Shown here one piece after another: positions 27,528 to 36,054 of a stretch of DNA of 64,000 bases. The first letter of the stretch is position 1. Every line of letters begins with the position of its first letter. The position numbers and the translations under genes are program-made. Under the pieces are notes generated by a model. It was not told where the DNA came from and ran no database searches. It was given only the letters and a program-made list of their open reading frames with translations. The stretch is from Sphingomonas sp. Leaf407 (GTDB lineage Bacteria; Pseudomonadota; Alphaproteobacteria; Sphingomonadales; Sphingomonadaceae), in the NCBI RefSeq assembly GCF_001425385.1, contig NZ_LMQO01000004.1:248001-312000 (forward strand), written 5' to 3'.

Positions 27528-29128
27528 TGCGCCCTGATTTCATCCGCCGTACGCTTGGGGGCGGGCTCATGCTCGCACTGGTCGCGACCTCGATGCCCGC
27601 GCTCGCCGCGCCGACGCCCGCCCGACAGGCCCGCGCCGCCCGCGTCGGCACGATGCCCGCCGGATCGATCCGCCCCTCGAGCGAGGTGCAGCTTTCGATC
27701 GGACAGGGCGAGCTGGTGACGCTGCCCGGCACCGTCGTCGACGTCTGGGTATCGAACCCTACGGTCGCCGACGTCTATGTCGGCAATCCGCGCCAGATCC
27801 ACCTGTTCGGCAAGGCCGACGGCGAAGCGACGATCTTCGCGACCAATGCCGCCGGACAGATCGTCTATGCCACCAACGTCCGCGTCGGCCAGAACATCAC
27901 CGGCATCGACCGGATGCTGCGCGCGGCGATTCCCGATGCCGACGTCCGGGTGACGACGGTCGGACAGATCGCGGTCATCAACGGCACCGTCGCCTCGCCC
28001 GCCGACAGCGCGCAGGTCGAACGGCTGGTCGCCTCGCTGCTCAACCCCGGCGTCGCGGTCGGCGATCCGGCGGCACTGCTCAAGGTCGCCGTCGTCAACC
28101 GGTTGAAGATGGCGACCCCGCTGCAGGTCAACCTCCAGGTCCGCATCGCCGAGGTCAGCCGCAGCTTCGTCAAGAACATCGGCGTCAACCTGACTTCCGC
28201 CGACGCGACCGGAGGCTTCAAGTTCGGCGTGGGGCAAGGCCGCGCCTTCTTCCCCCAGTTCGTCCCCGGCGGTCCGCTAGGCCAGTCGACCGAACTCACT
28301 GCGGGCATTACCGCGGTCACAAAAGCCAGTATCGGCACGTCGCTGTTTGGCGCGGGTAAATTGCTCGGCCTCGACGTGCTTGGCGCGCTCGACCTCGGCG
28401 AACGGGTGGGTCAGGTGACGACGCTCGCCAACCCCAATCTCACCGCGCTGTCGGGCGAAACCGGATCGTTCCTCGCCGGCGGCGAGATTCCGATCCCCGT
28501 CAGCCAGGGGTTGGGCGCGGTGTCGGTCGAATACAAGCAATATGGCGTCAGCCTCGCCTATACCCCGACGGTGCTGGCCGACGGCCGCATCTCGATGCGC
28601 GTCCGCCCCGAAGTGTCGCAACTGACCGCCGCCGGATCGGTCCAGATCAACGGCACCACCATCCCCGCGCTCTCGACCCGGCGGGTCGAAACCACGGTCG
28701 AACTGGGCTCGGGCCAGAGCATGATGATCGGCGGGCTCCTGCAGAACAACCACGACAATTCGATCGAAAAGGCACCGGGTCTGGGCGATCTGCCGATCCT
28801 CGGCTCGCTGTTCCGCTCGAACGGGTTCACCCGCAACGAAACCGAACTGGTGATCGTCATCACCCCCTATCTGGTCAAACCGGTCGACAGCCAGACGCAG
28901 ATCGCGCTGCCGACCGACAGCTACAAGACGCCGAACGATGTCGAGCGCGTGCTGCTCGGCCAGATGCAAGGCGGCGGCACCCCCGCCCCGCGTCCGGTGC
29001 CGACGATGGTCACGCCGCTGCCCGCGCGCCCCGCGACCGGCGCGGCGGCCCCCGTGCCCGCCGATCCCGCCCCCCGCCGCCGCGACCGGGCGACTCCCGC
29101 CGTCGCCCCCGGCTTCAGCAATCAGTGA
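27527..29128 (+). CDS. cpaC: Flp pilus secretin CpaC/RcpA
   Basis: A 533-residue outer-membrane secretin through which the pilus leaves the cell. The signal peptide ends near residue 27 (ALA). An N-terminal pilus-binding domain contains VWVSNPTVADVYVGNPRQIH, a BON-like domain follows, and the secretin domain (about 270-460) has YKQYGVSLAYTPTVLADGRI and SMMIGGLLQNN. The C-terminal 60 residues are Pro/Ala-rich. Type II/III secretion secretins share these motifs, but the neighbours settle the tad assignment. Confidence 0.95.
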   Translation: MRPDFIRRTLGGGLMLALVATSMPALAAPTPARQARAARVGTMPAGSIRPSSEVQLSIGQGELVTLPGTVVDVWVSNPTVADVYVGNPRQIHLFGKADGEATIFATNAAGQIVYATNVRVGQNITGIDRMLRAAIPDADVRVTTVGQIAVINGTVASPADSAQVERLVASLLNPGVAVGDPAALLKVAVVNRLKMATPLQVNLQVRIAEVSRSFVKNIGVNLTSADATGGFKFGVGQGRAFFPQFVPGGPLGQSTELTAGITAVTKASIGTSLFGAGKLLGLDVLGALDLGERVGQVTTLANPNLTALSGETGSFLAGGEIPIPVSQGLGAVSVEYKQYGVSLAYTPTVLADGRISMRVRPEVSQLTAAGSVQINGTTIPALSTRRVETTVELGSGQSMMIGGLLQNNHDNSIEKAPGLGDLPILGSLFRSNGFTRNETELVIVITPYLVKPVDSQTQIALPTDSYKTPNDVERVLLGQMQGGGTPAPRPVPTMVTPLPARPATGAAAPVPADPAPRRRDRATPAVAPGFSNQ

Positions 29129-29139
29129 GGGATATTCCG

Positions 29140-29793
29140 ATGCTCTCTATCCGTACCCTCGCCCTCGCCCTTTCCGGCACCGCGCTGCTGGCGGGATGCA
29201 GCGGCACGCCGAACCGCGGCGTCGAATCGGTCCACCAGCCGGTCGTCTCGCGCGCCGCCTATGCGATGGACCTCGCCGCCGGTCCCGCCGGCCTCGCGAC
29301 CGGCGAACGCGCCCGCCTCGCCGGCTGGCTCGACACGATGCGGCTGCGTTACGGTGACGAGGTCGGCGTCGATGCCGGCGGGTCGGCCGACCCGGCGGTC
29401 CGCGCCGACGTCGCCGCCGAAGCCGCGCGCCACGGGCTGCTGCTCGCCGACATGGTCCCGCCCGTCGCAGGCGTCATCGAACCCGGCACGGTGCGCGTCG
29501 TCGTCTCGCGGATGACCGCCGCCGTTCCCGGCTGCCCCGACACGTCGCGGCTCAGCCAGCCCAACTATGGCGCACACACCTCGTCCGACTTCGGCTGCGC
29601 GGTGAACACCAACCTCGCCGCGATGGTCGCCGCGCCGGGCGATCTGGTGCGCGGGCAGCGCGACATGGGCACCACCGACACCATCACCGGCACCAAGGCG
29701 ATCGGCGCGCTGCGCCGCGCCGCGCCCAGCGGCAACGGCGGCGGACAGATCACCAACAGCGTCGGCAGCGCGACCGGGGGGAGCGGCAAGTAA
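29140..29793 (+). CDS. cpaD: Pilus assembly lipoprotein CpaD
   Basis: 217 residues with lipoprotein signal MLSIRTLALALSGTALLAGC (Cys-20). The CpaD family region includes VRVVVSRMTAAVPGCPD and the conserved SDFGCAVNTNLAAMVA near residue 150. It probably helps the secretin assemble or sit in the outer membrane. The ATG at 29140 has TGAGGGA upstream; a GTG five codons earlier is less likely. Its stop overlaps the cpaE start by one base. Confidence 0.92.
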   Translation: MLSIRTLALALSGTALLAGCSGTPNRGVESVHQPVVSRAAYAMDLAAGPAGLATGERARLAGWLDTMRLRYGDEVGVDAGGSADPAVRADVAAEAARHGLLLADMVPPVAGVIEPGTVRVVVSRMTAAVPGCPDTSRLSQPNYGAHTSSDFGCAVNTNLAAMVAAPGDLVRGQRDMGTTDTITGTKAIGALRRAAPSGNGGGQITNSVGSATGGSGK

Positions 29794-31097
29794 TGAACGC
29801 CCCCTTCTCCCTCGCCAAGACGAGCGTGCGCGATCCCTTCGTCGGCTTCGTGTGCGACGATTATTCCACCGACGTGCTGCGCGGCCTTGCGACCGAACAC
29901 GGCTGGCCGACCGAAAAGGTCCAGCGCGGGGGCCTGCGCGCCGCCGTCCAGTCGCTGTCGGTCGCCGCCAGCCCCCATGTCCTGTTCGTCGACCTGTCTG
30001 AATCGGGCGATCCGCTCAACGACATCAACGGTCTGGCCGAAGTCTGCGAACCCGGCACCGTCGTCATCGCCTGCGGTCAGGTGAACGACGTGCGGCTCTA
30101 CCGCGACCTGATCGGCAGCGGCATCCACGATTATCTGCTCAAGCCACTCAACCCCGACATGGTGCGCGACGCGATCACCCAGGCGCAGGCGCTGCTCAAC
30201 GCGCCAAAGCCGGTCGAGACGAGCGTCGAGCGTCCGCACTGCGCCATCGCCGTCGTCGGCACGCGCGGCGGCGCGGGGGCGACGACGATCGCCGCCTCGC
30301 TCGCATGGCTGCTGAGCGACCGCGAGAAGCGCACCACCGCGCTGCTCGACCTCGACGTGCATTTCGGCACCGGCGCGCTGGCGCTCGACCTCGAACCCGG
30401 ACGTGGCCTCACCGACGCGATCGAAAATCCCAGCCGCATCGACGGGCTGTTCATCGAACGCGCGATGGTGCGCGCGGGCGAACGCCTCTCGGTCCTCTCG
30501 GCCGAGGCACCGATCAACCAGCCGGTGCTGACCGACGGTGCCGCCTATTACCAGTTGCAGGAAGAGATGCGCGCCGCGTTCGAATGCACGCTGATCGACA
30601 TGCCGCGCGGCATGCTGGTCGCGCATCCGCACCTGTTGTCCGACGTGCAGAGCGCGGTGATCGTCACCGAACTGACGCTGGCGGCGGCGCGCGACGCGAT
30701 CCGCATCCTGTCGTGGTTCCGCAGCAACGCGCCGCAGACGACGCTGCTGGTCGTCGCCAACCGCGTTCAGCCCGCCGCACTGCTGGAAATCAGCCGCAAG
30801 GATTTCGAAGGATCGATCGAACGCAAGATCGACTTCCTCGTCCCCTTCGACGGCAAGCTCGCCGCACAATCTGCCAAGCTCGGCAAGCCGCTCGCCGAGG
30901 CGGGCAAGGGCAGCAAGACCGTCGCCCCATTGCTCTCGCTTGCCCAGCGGCTGTGCCGGATGGCGGAGGACGACATCGACACGACGACGGCCAAGGCACG
31001 CGGCAAGGCCGGCGGCACCTCGCTGCTCGGCAAGCTCGCCGGGCTGCGCGCGCGCCTGCCCGCCAAGGGCAAGGCAAAGGCGGGGGCGAACGCATAG
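29793..31097 (+). CDS. cpaE: Pilus localisation ATPase-like protein CpaE
   Basis: 434 residues. The first 130 form a receiver-like domain (VLFVDLSE, IHDYLLKPLNP). A MinD/ParA-type domain follows with the deviant P-loop VVGTRGGAGATTIA at about 155-168; it lacks the usual Walker lysine, as CpaE proteins often do. LLDLDVHFGTGALALDLE is the following switch region. CpaE places the pilus at a cell pole in Caulobacter. It is followed directly by tadB, where cpaF would normally stand. Confidence 0.92.
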   Translation: MNAPFSLAKTSVRDPFVGFVCDDYSTDVLRGLATEHGWPTEKVQRGGLRAAVQSLSVAASPHVLFVDLSESGDPLNDINGLAEVCEPGTVVIACGQVNDVRLYRDLIGSGIHDYLLKPLNPDMVRDAITQAQALLNAPKPVETSVERPHCAIAVVGTRGGAGATTIAASLAWLLSDREKRTTALLDLDVHFGTGALALDLEPGRGLTDAIENPSRIDGLFIERAMVRAGERLSVLSAEAPINQPVLTDGAAYYQLQEEMRAAFECTLIDMPRGMLVAHPHLLSDVQSAVIVTELTLAAARDAIRILSWFRSNAPQTTLLVVANRVQPAALLEISRKDFEGSIERKIDFLVPFDGKLAAQSAKLGKPLAEAGKGSKTVAPLLSLAQRLCRMAEDDIDTTTAKARGKAGGTSLLGKLAGLRARLPAKGKAKAGANA

Positions 31098-31099
31098 CC

Positions 31100-32077
31100 A
31101 TGGAGATGCTGCCGCTCCTGCTGACGATGGCCGGCGCGTCGCTCACGCTGGTGCTGATCGCGGTCGCCTTCGCCGGTCCGTCGACCCGGCGGGCGACCAG
31201 CCGCCGCCTGCTGGCGGTGCGCGAACGGCACAGCGGATCGGCCAGCACCGTCGCGATGGACGCGCAGCTTCGCCGGATCGGCAACAACCGCACCAGCAAG
31301 GCGGATCGCACCGCCCAGCGCATCCTGCCCAACGTCGAACAATTGAAGCTGCGCCTCGTCCAGACCGGCAAGGGCTGGACGATCGGCCAGTATTTGATGG
31401 CGTCGTGCGGCCTGTTCGCGGTGACGGCGCTGCTGCTGCTTATCAAGGGCATGCCGTTCCTGCTGGCGCTGCTGTTCGGCCTGTTCGTGGGCGCCGGGCT
31501 CCCGCACTTCGTCGTCGGCAAGCTCATCCAGCGGCGCGTCGCCAAATTCACCGCCAAATTCCCCGATGCGATCGAATTGCTGGTGCGGGGCCTGCGCTCA
31601 GGGCTACCGATCACCGAGACGATGGGCATCGTCGGCAACGAGGTCGATGGCCCGGTCGGCGAGGAATTCCGCGCCATCAACGACCGGATGAAGATCGGCC
31701 GCACGCTCGATGCAGCACTTCAGGAAACCGGCGACCGGCTCGGCACGCCCGAATTCCAGTTCTTCATCATCACCATCGCCATCCAGCGCGAAACCGGCGG
31801 CAACCTCGCCGAAACGCTCGCCAACCTTGCCGACGTGCTGCGCAAACGCTCGCAGATGAAGCTGAAGATCCGCGCGATGTCGTCCGAATCCAAGGCGTCG
31901 GCCTATATCATCGGATCGCTGCCGTTCATCGTGTTCGGGATGATCTGGTTCATCAACGGCAGCTACATGCAGACCTTCTTCATCGACCCCCGGCTGATCG
32001 TCACCGGCCTTGGCGGGATGGTCTGGATGGGCATCGGCGCCTTCATCATGGCCAAGATGATTAACTTCGAGATCTGA
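31100..32077 (+). CDS. tadB: Tad pilus inner-membrane protein TadB (T2SS F-type)
   Basis: 325 residues with helices near residues 8-25, about 95-135 and two at the C-terminus. The GspF-like domain (about 150-290) shows FPDAIELLVRGLRSGLPI and ETGGNLAETLANLADVLR. TadB and TadC form the platform on which the extension ATPase works. It starts 2 bp after the cpaE stop, so no gene fits between them. Confidence 0.93.
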   Translation: MEMLPLLLTMAGASLTLVLIAVAFAGPSTRRATSRRLLAVRERHSGSASTVAMDAQLRRIGNNRTSKADRTAQRILPNVEQLKLRLVQTGKGWTIGQYLMASCGLFAVTALLLLIKGMPFLLALLFGLFVGAGLPHFVVGKLIQRRVAKFTAKFPDAIELLVRGLRSGLPITETMGIVGNEVDGPVGEEFRAINDRMKIGRTLDAALQETGDRLGTPEFQFFIITIAIQRETGGNLAETLANLADVLRKRSQMKLKIRAMSSESKASAYIIGSLPFIVFGMIWFINGSYMQTFFIDPRLIVTGLGGMVWMGIGAFIMAKMINFEI

Positions 32078-32081
32078 TGCG

Positions 32082-33074
32082 ATGCTGAGCAACCCCAACG
32101 GTCCGACCCTGCTCGGCATCGACGTCCTGATGGTCGCGACGATCCTGTCGGGCGTCGCCGCGATGGCGGTGCTGCTGGCGATCTATGCCGCCACGTCGGT
32201 GCGCGATCCGATGCAGCGCCGGGTCAAGGCGCTCAACGACCGGCGCGAACAGTTGAAGGCCGGCATCACCGCCTCGACCAGCAAGCGCCGCGCCAAGCTG
32301 GTCCAGAAGAACGAGGCGACCGACCGCATCCGCGCCTTCCTCACCTCGCTCAAGGTGTTGCAGGACGAACAGCTCAAGACCGCACAGATCAAGTTGCTCC
32401 AGGCCGGCATCCGCTCGAAGGACTGGGCGGTCGCGGTGATCTTCGGCCGTCTCGTGCTGCCGATTACCTTCGGGCTGCCGATCCTCTACCTCGTCTATGG
32501 CACCGATGCCTTTTCCGACTACAGCCCGCTGCAGGCGTATGGCATCGTCGCGGGCACCGCCATCCTCAGCTACAAGGCGCCCGACCTTTACCTGAAGAAC
32601 CGCATCACCAAACGCTCGGACGCGATCCGCAAGGGCCTGCCCGACGCGCTCGACCTGCTGGTGATCTGCGCCGAGGCGGGGTTGACCGTCGACGCCGCCT
32701 TCCACCGCGTGGCGCGCGAACTGGGCCGCGCCTATCCCGAGCTGGGCGAGGAATTCACCCTCACCGCGATCGAGCTGGGCTTCCTGACCGAGCGGCGTCA
32801 GGCGTTCGAGAACCTCGCCACCCGCATCAACCTCGACGCGGTCAAGGGCGTGGTGACGACGATGATCCAGACCGAGAAATACGGCACCCCGCTCGCCAGC
32901 GCGCTGCGGGTCCTGTCGGCCGAATTCCGCAACGAACGCATGATGCGCGCCGAGGAAAAGGCCGCCCGCCTGCCCGCGATCATGACCGTGCCGCTCATCC
33001 TGTTCATCCTGCCGACGCTGTTCATCGTCATCCTCGGGCCAGCGGCCTGCAGCATCAGCGACGCGTTCAAATAA
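32082..33074 (+). CDS. tadC: Tad pilus inner-membrane protein TadC (T2SS F-type)
   Basis: 330 residues with an N-terminal helix (about 15-40), a pair of helices around 120-170 and a C-terminal helix. The GspF-like domain has GLPDALDLLVICAEAGLTVD and TPLASALRVLSAEFRNERM. It is the paralogous partner of TadB and ends the tad operon. It starts 4 bp after the tadB stop. A palindromic repeat immediately follows. Confidence 0.93.
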   Translation: MLSNPNGPTLLGIDVLMVATILSGVAAMAVLLAIYAATSVRDPMQRRVKALNDRREQLKAGITASTSKRRAKLVQKNEATDRIRAFLTSLKVLQDEQLKTAQIKLLQAGIRSKDWAVAVIFGRLVLPITFGLPILYLVYGTDAFSDYSPLQAYGIVAGTAILSYKAPDLYLKNRITKRSDAIRKGLPDALDLLVICAEAGLTVDAAFHRVARELGRAYPELGEEFTLTAIELGFLTERRQAFENLATRINLDAVKGVVTTMIQTEKYGTPLASALRVLSAEFRNERMMRAEEKAARLPAIMTVPLILFILPTLFIVILGPAACSISDAFK

Positions 33075-33076
33075 AA

Positions 33077-33116
33077 CCTCCCCTCCCTGACAAGGGAGGG
33101 GCCGGGGGTGGGTAGG
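33077..33116. repeat. Single-arm GGAGGGG-type palindromic repeat
   Basis: CCTCCCTGACAAGGGAGG and the trailing GGCCGGGGGTGGGTAGG form one hairpin arm of a family that occurs as facing pairs at 33747-33856 and 35256-35364. Here only one arm is present. It lies right after the tad operon and may act as its transcription end. Confidence 0.8.
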
Positions 33117-33203
33117 CCCGCGAGGGAGCGCGCCGCCCGATCCGCACGGAACACCCCGGCATCGCGACCGTTCTAGCCCCGTAACCAAACGGGGACCTGT
33201 GCG

Positions 33204-33737
33204 ATGCTCTTCCAGACGCCGACCCAATTCGCGGTACTCGCGCTGATCCTCTTGGCCGGCTGGCTGCTCGGCCTCGCCTCGTCCTCGGGCGGCAAGAAAT
33301 GGAAGCAGCGTTTCCGTGACGAGGAAACCGCGCACAAGGCGTATCGCGCCGAAGTCGCCGCCGACCTCAAGACCCGCGAGACGAAACTGCGCGAGGTCGA
33401 GGCCGAACGCGATCGGTTCGCGAAGGAACGCGGCACCGCCACGACGGCGGCGACCGCCACGGCGGCGGCCAGCGCCTCGCACGGCAGCGGCTTCTTCGGC
33501 TGGGGCCGCGACAATCTCTCGCGTATCCGGGGCATCGACCCCGATCTGGAAACCGCACTGGGCCAGCGCGGCATCAAGACCTATCGCGCGATCGAGAACC
33601 TGACCGAAGCCGACGAGCGCGCGCTGGAGGACGACCTGCGCCTGCGCCCCGGCACGATCGACACCGAACGCTGGCGCGAACAGGCCGCGATGCTGCGCGA
33701 AGGCCACGACGACGACCACCGCAGCCGCTGGGGGTAA
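33204..33737 (+). CDS. Membrane-anchored coiled-coil protein with helix-hairpin-helix-like C-terminus
   Basis: 177 residues: one membrane helix (about 10-25, VLALILLAGWLLGL), a charged coiled coil (about 35-75, rich in E, K, R), an Ala/Thr-rich linker, then a small helical domain starting NLSRIRGIDPDLETALGQRG at about residue 105. That domain resembles the helix-hairpin-helix region of flap-endonuclease-like proteins (often annotated as '5-prime DNA nuclease-like'). The function is unknown. It is alone between repeats, with GGGGA upstream of its start. Confidence 0.7.
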   Translation: MLFQTPTQFAVLALILLAGWLLGLASSSGGKKWKQRFRDEETAHKAYRAEVAADLKTRETKLREVEAERDRFAKERGTATTAATATAAASASHGSGFFGWGRDNLSRIRGIDPDLETALGQRGIKTYRAIENLTEADERALEDDLRLRPGTIDTERWREQAAMLREGHDDDHRSRWG

Positions 33738-33746
33738 AGTACCTTG

Positions 33747-33856
33747 TCCCCTCCCTGACAAGGGAGGGGCCGGGGGTGGGTAGGTCGGCGAGGAATGGTG
33801 AGCGTACCCCAACCGGCCGACCCACCCCCAACCCCTCCCTTGCCAGGGAGGGGAGC
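33747..33856. repeat. Facing pair of GGAGGGG-type repeats
   Basis: A left arm (TCCCCTCCCTGACAAGGGAG and following GGGGTGGGTAGGTCGG) and a right arm (CCGACCCACCCCCAACCCC and following CTCCC...GGGAGGGGA) are inverted around about 27 bp. Together they can form a ~40-bp-stem cruciform between the convergent coiled-coil gene and the TRIC-type gene. Confidence 0.85.
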
Positions 33857-33872
33857 CTGCCCGGTGCTGAAA

Positions 33873-34502
33873 CTACCGCCGCCCGCGATACGCCGGCAGC
33901 GCCAGCCGGAACCGGATCGCCGCGCCGCGCAGCACGAACCCGGCGGTAGCCGCCGGCAGCGCGGCGACGAACGGCGGCAGGCCCACCGCGACCAGCACGA
34001 CATGCAGCCCCGCCGCCAGCGCCGCCGCCGTCACATACAGCTCGGGCCGGATCAGGATCGACGGCACCCCCGCCAGCACGTCGCGTAATATGCCGCCGAC
34101 GCACGCGGTCAGCACCCCCATCACCGCCGCCTGGAACGGCGGCACGCCGAAGCTCGCCGCCTTGGCCGCACCGAACACCGCATAGGCCGCCAGCCCCGCC
34201 GCATCGAGCCATTCGAGCGCGCGCTCGCGCCACCAGTCCTCGGGCGTGATCCAGACCAATGTCGCCACCGCGACGCAGATCGCGGCATAGGGCGCGCCAT
34301 GCACCCAGAACACCGGCGCGCCGATCAGCAGGTCGCGCACCGTGCCGCCCCCCACCCCGGTGACGAGCGCGAAGAACGCGGCGGTGACGAACGTCTGCGC
34401 GGTCCGCGTCGCCGCCAGCGCGCCCGACGCGGCGAACACCGCGATACCGACCAGATCGAGCGCGCCGAGCATCTGCCCCAGCGCTTGCGGAGAAGGGACC
34501 AT
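33873..34502 (-). CDS. TRIC-family (UPF0126/YicG-like) cation channel
   Basis: 209 residues with seven hydrophobic helices. It shows the duplicated glycine motifs of the family: GVGGGTVRDLLIG (first repeat) and CVGGILRDVLAGVPSI (second repeat), and the ASGALAATR segment near the N-terminus. Prokaryotic TRIC-like proteins form homotrimeric channels for monovalent cations. The start ATG at 34502 (MVPSPQALGQMLGALDLVG) was chosen over an extension with no homology. It is divergent from the DUF1275 gene. Confidence 0.9.
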   Translation of the reverse strand: MVPSPQALGQMLGALDLVGIAVFAASGALAATRTAQTFVTAAFFALVTGVGGGTVRDLLIGAPVFWVHGAPYAAICVAVATLVWITPEDWWRERALEWLDAAGLAAYAVFGAAKAASFGVPPFQAAVMGVLTACVGGILRDVLAGVPSILIRPELYVTAAALAAGLHVVLVAVGLPPFVAALPAATAGFVLRGAAIRFRLALPAYRGRR

Positions 34503-34596
34503 CGTCCGCGCGTATCGTACCGCGCGCGGGTTGACGAGGCGGAACCACCATGGCCTCACGCGAATTGCCCCTGATGCCGATCCCGAGCCGAGACCC

Positions 34597-35253
34597 ATGC
34601 GACGCCTCACCCCAGCCGCGACCCTTGCCACCATCGCCCTCGCCGCGCTCGCCGGCATCGTCGACGCGCTGGCGTTCCAAAGTCTGGGCGGCTTCTTCGC
34701 CTCGTTCATGTCGGGCAACTCGACCCGACTGGGGCTGGGGTTGGCGGAGGGCTGGAACGGCGCCGCCGCCACCGCCGCCGCGCTGATCCTCGCCTTCATC
34801 TGCGGGGCGATGCTCGGCACGATCGCCGGGGCCGCCGCCACCGAACGGCTGGGCGCGCAGCGGCGCGGCGAGGCGGTGATGGGCCTCGTGACCGTACTCC
34901 TCGCAATCGCCGCCGCGCTCACCGCCTTCGTCCCGCTCCCCCTCGCGCTGCTGCCGCTCGCCGTTGCGATGGGCGCACAGAACGGCGTGGTGGCCGAGGA
35001 CGGCGAAGTCCGCGTCGCGCTGACCTATATGACCGGCACGCTCGTCCGAATCGGCCAGCGCCTTGCCCGCCGCCTGCTGGGCGAGGCCGCCGCGCCGGGC
35101 TTGCGCGCCGAACTGCTGCTGTGGCTCGGCTTCGTCGCCGGGGTCACGATCGGCGCGGTCGGCTGGCACTGGCTCGGCCTCGCCATGCTGTGGGTCGCCG
35201 CCGCCATCGCCGCGCTGCTGACCATGGCGGTGGCGCGGACCGGATTGCGCTGA
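34597..35253 (+). CDS. DUF1275 (YoaK-like) membrane protein
   Basis: 218 residues with about six helices. The family pattern is GIVDALAFQSLGGFFASFMS near the N-terminus, with the conserved MSGNSTRLGLGLAEGW and the later MGAQNGVV and TYMTGTLVRIG. The function of this family is not established; some members are described as putative exporters. It stands between the TRIC-type channel and divK, followed by a facing pair of repeats. Confidence 0.88.
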   Translation: MRRLTPAATLATIALAALAGIVDALAFQSLGGFFASFMSGNSTRLGLGLAEGWNGAAATAAALILAFICGAMLGTIAGAAATERLGAQRRGEAVMGLVTVLLAIAAALTAFVPLPLALLPLAVAMGAQNGVVAEDGEVRVALTYMTGTLVRIGQRLARRLLGEAAAPGLRAELLLWLGFVAGVTIGAVGWHWLGLAMLWVAAAIAALLTMAVARTGLR

Positions 35254-35255
35254 TT

Positions 35256-35364
35256 CTCCCCTCCCTGACAAGGGAGGGGCCGGGGGTGGGTAGGCTTGTG
35301 GCAGGCGCTATCGTTCCCTCGCGAACCGACCCACCCCCAACCCCTCCCTGTCAGGGAGGGGAGC
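35256..35364. repeat. Facing pair of GGAGGGG-type repeats, second copy
   Basis: This is the same structure as at 33747: CTCCCTGACAAGGGAGGGG and GGGGGTGGGTAGG on the left, GACCCACCCCCAACCCCTCC and a GTCAGGGAGGGGAG end on the right. It fills the gap between the DUF1275 gene and the converging divK gene. Confidence 0.85.
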
Positions 35365-35370
35365 AACCTT

Positions 35371-35739
35371 TTACTCCGGCAGCAACGCCCGCACCTCGCC
35401 CACGAAGCGCACCACCGAAATCGGCTTGGTCACATAGGCATTGGCCCCGGCGGCGCGCACCCGCTCCTCGTCGTCGCGCCCCGAATAGGCCGTCACCGCC
35501 ATGATCGGCACGCCGCGCAACCGCGCGTCGGCCTTCAGCAGCGCGATCAGCTCCAGCCCCGTCATATGCGGCAACTGGATGTCGGTGATGATGAGGTCGG
35601 GCAGGAACCCCCGCGCCTTCGCCACCGCCTCGCGCCCGTCGCGCACCGGCTCCACCACGAAGCCATGCGCGCGCAGCAGGTCGCAGAACAGCTTCAGGTT
35701 AAGTTCGTTGTCCTCGACAACGAGTACCCTTTTTGCCAC
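35371..35739 (-). CDS. divK: Single-domain response regulator DivK
   Basis: 122 residues forming only a receiver: VLVVEDNELNLKLFCDLLRA (acidic pair), phospho-Asp in DLIITDIQLPHMTGLELIAL, and VTKPISVV with the Lys. The sequence follows Caulobacter DivK, which controls DivJ/PleC signalling in polarity and cell cycle. The start is a GTG at 35739 with GGGAAACG upstream; an ATG 72 codons earlier would be spurious. The divergent DUF3572 gene 42 bp away is the common alphaproteobacterial neighbour. Confidence 0.93.
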   Translation of the reverse strand: MAKRVLVVEDNELNLKLFCDLLRAHGFVVEPVRDGREAVAKARGFLPDLIITDIQLPHMTGLELIALLKADARLRGVPIMAVTAYSGRDDEERVRAAGANAYVTKPISVVRFVGEVRALLPE

Positions 35740-35781
35740 GCGCTTCGTTTCCCGCCAGAGTGCAAGGAGGCTGTCTAGGCG

Positions 35782-36054
35782 ATGCGCGGACGAGAGACAA
35801 ATCACGACGCGGTCACCACCGCCCTCGGCGCACTCGCATGGGTGATGTCGGAGGCCCCGCGCGCCGAACGCTTCCTGTCGCTGACCGGCATCGACCCGGC
35901 CGACCTGCGCGCCCGCGCCGGCGACCCCATCTTGCTGGTCCAGCTTCTCGCCCATCTCGAAGCGTATGAGCCCGACCTGATCGCCTGCGCCGACGCGCTG
36001 GGCCTCACGCCCGCCGACCTCGTCGCCGCGCGCACCCGACTGGAGAATCCATGA
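35782..36054 (+). CDS. DUF3572 family protein
   Basis: 90 residues with the family's helical pattern: ALGALAWVMSEAPRAERFLS, TGIDPADLRARAGDP and LVQLLAHLEAYEPDLIACA. DUF3572 proteins occur widely in Alphaproteobacteria, typically divergent from divK, as here. The function is unknown. Its stop overlaps the start of the next gene by 4 bp, suggesting co-translation with the HAD gene. Confidence 0.85.
   Translation: MRGRETNHDAVTTALGALAWVMSEAPRAERFLSLTGIDPADLRARAGDPILLVQLLAHLEAYEPDLIACADALGLTPADLVAARTRLENP

Noticed and set aside
31097..31100. Hidden small gene between cpaE and tadB
   Set aside because: Only two bases separate the stop and start, so neither cpaF nor any remnant of it can be present there.
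35740..35955. N-terminal extension of DivK
   Set aside because: It overlaps the divergent DUF3572 gene and adds no homology; the GTG at 35739 gives the usual receiver-only size.
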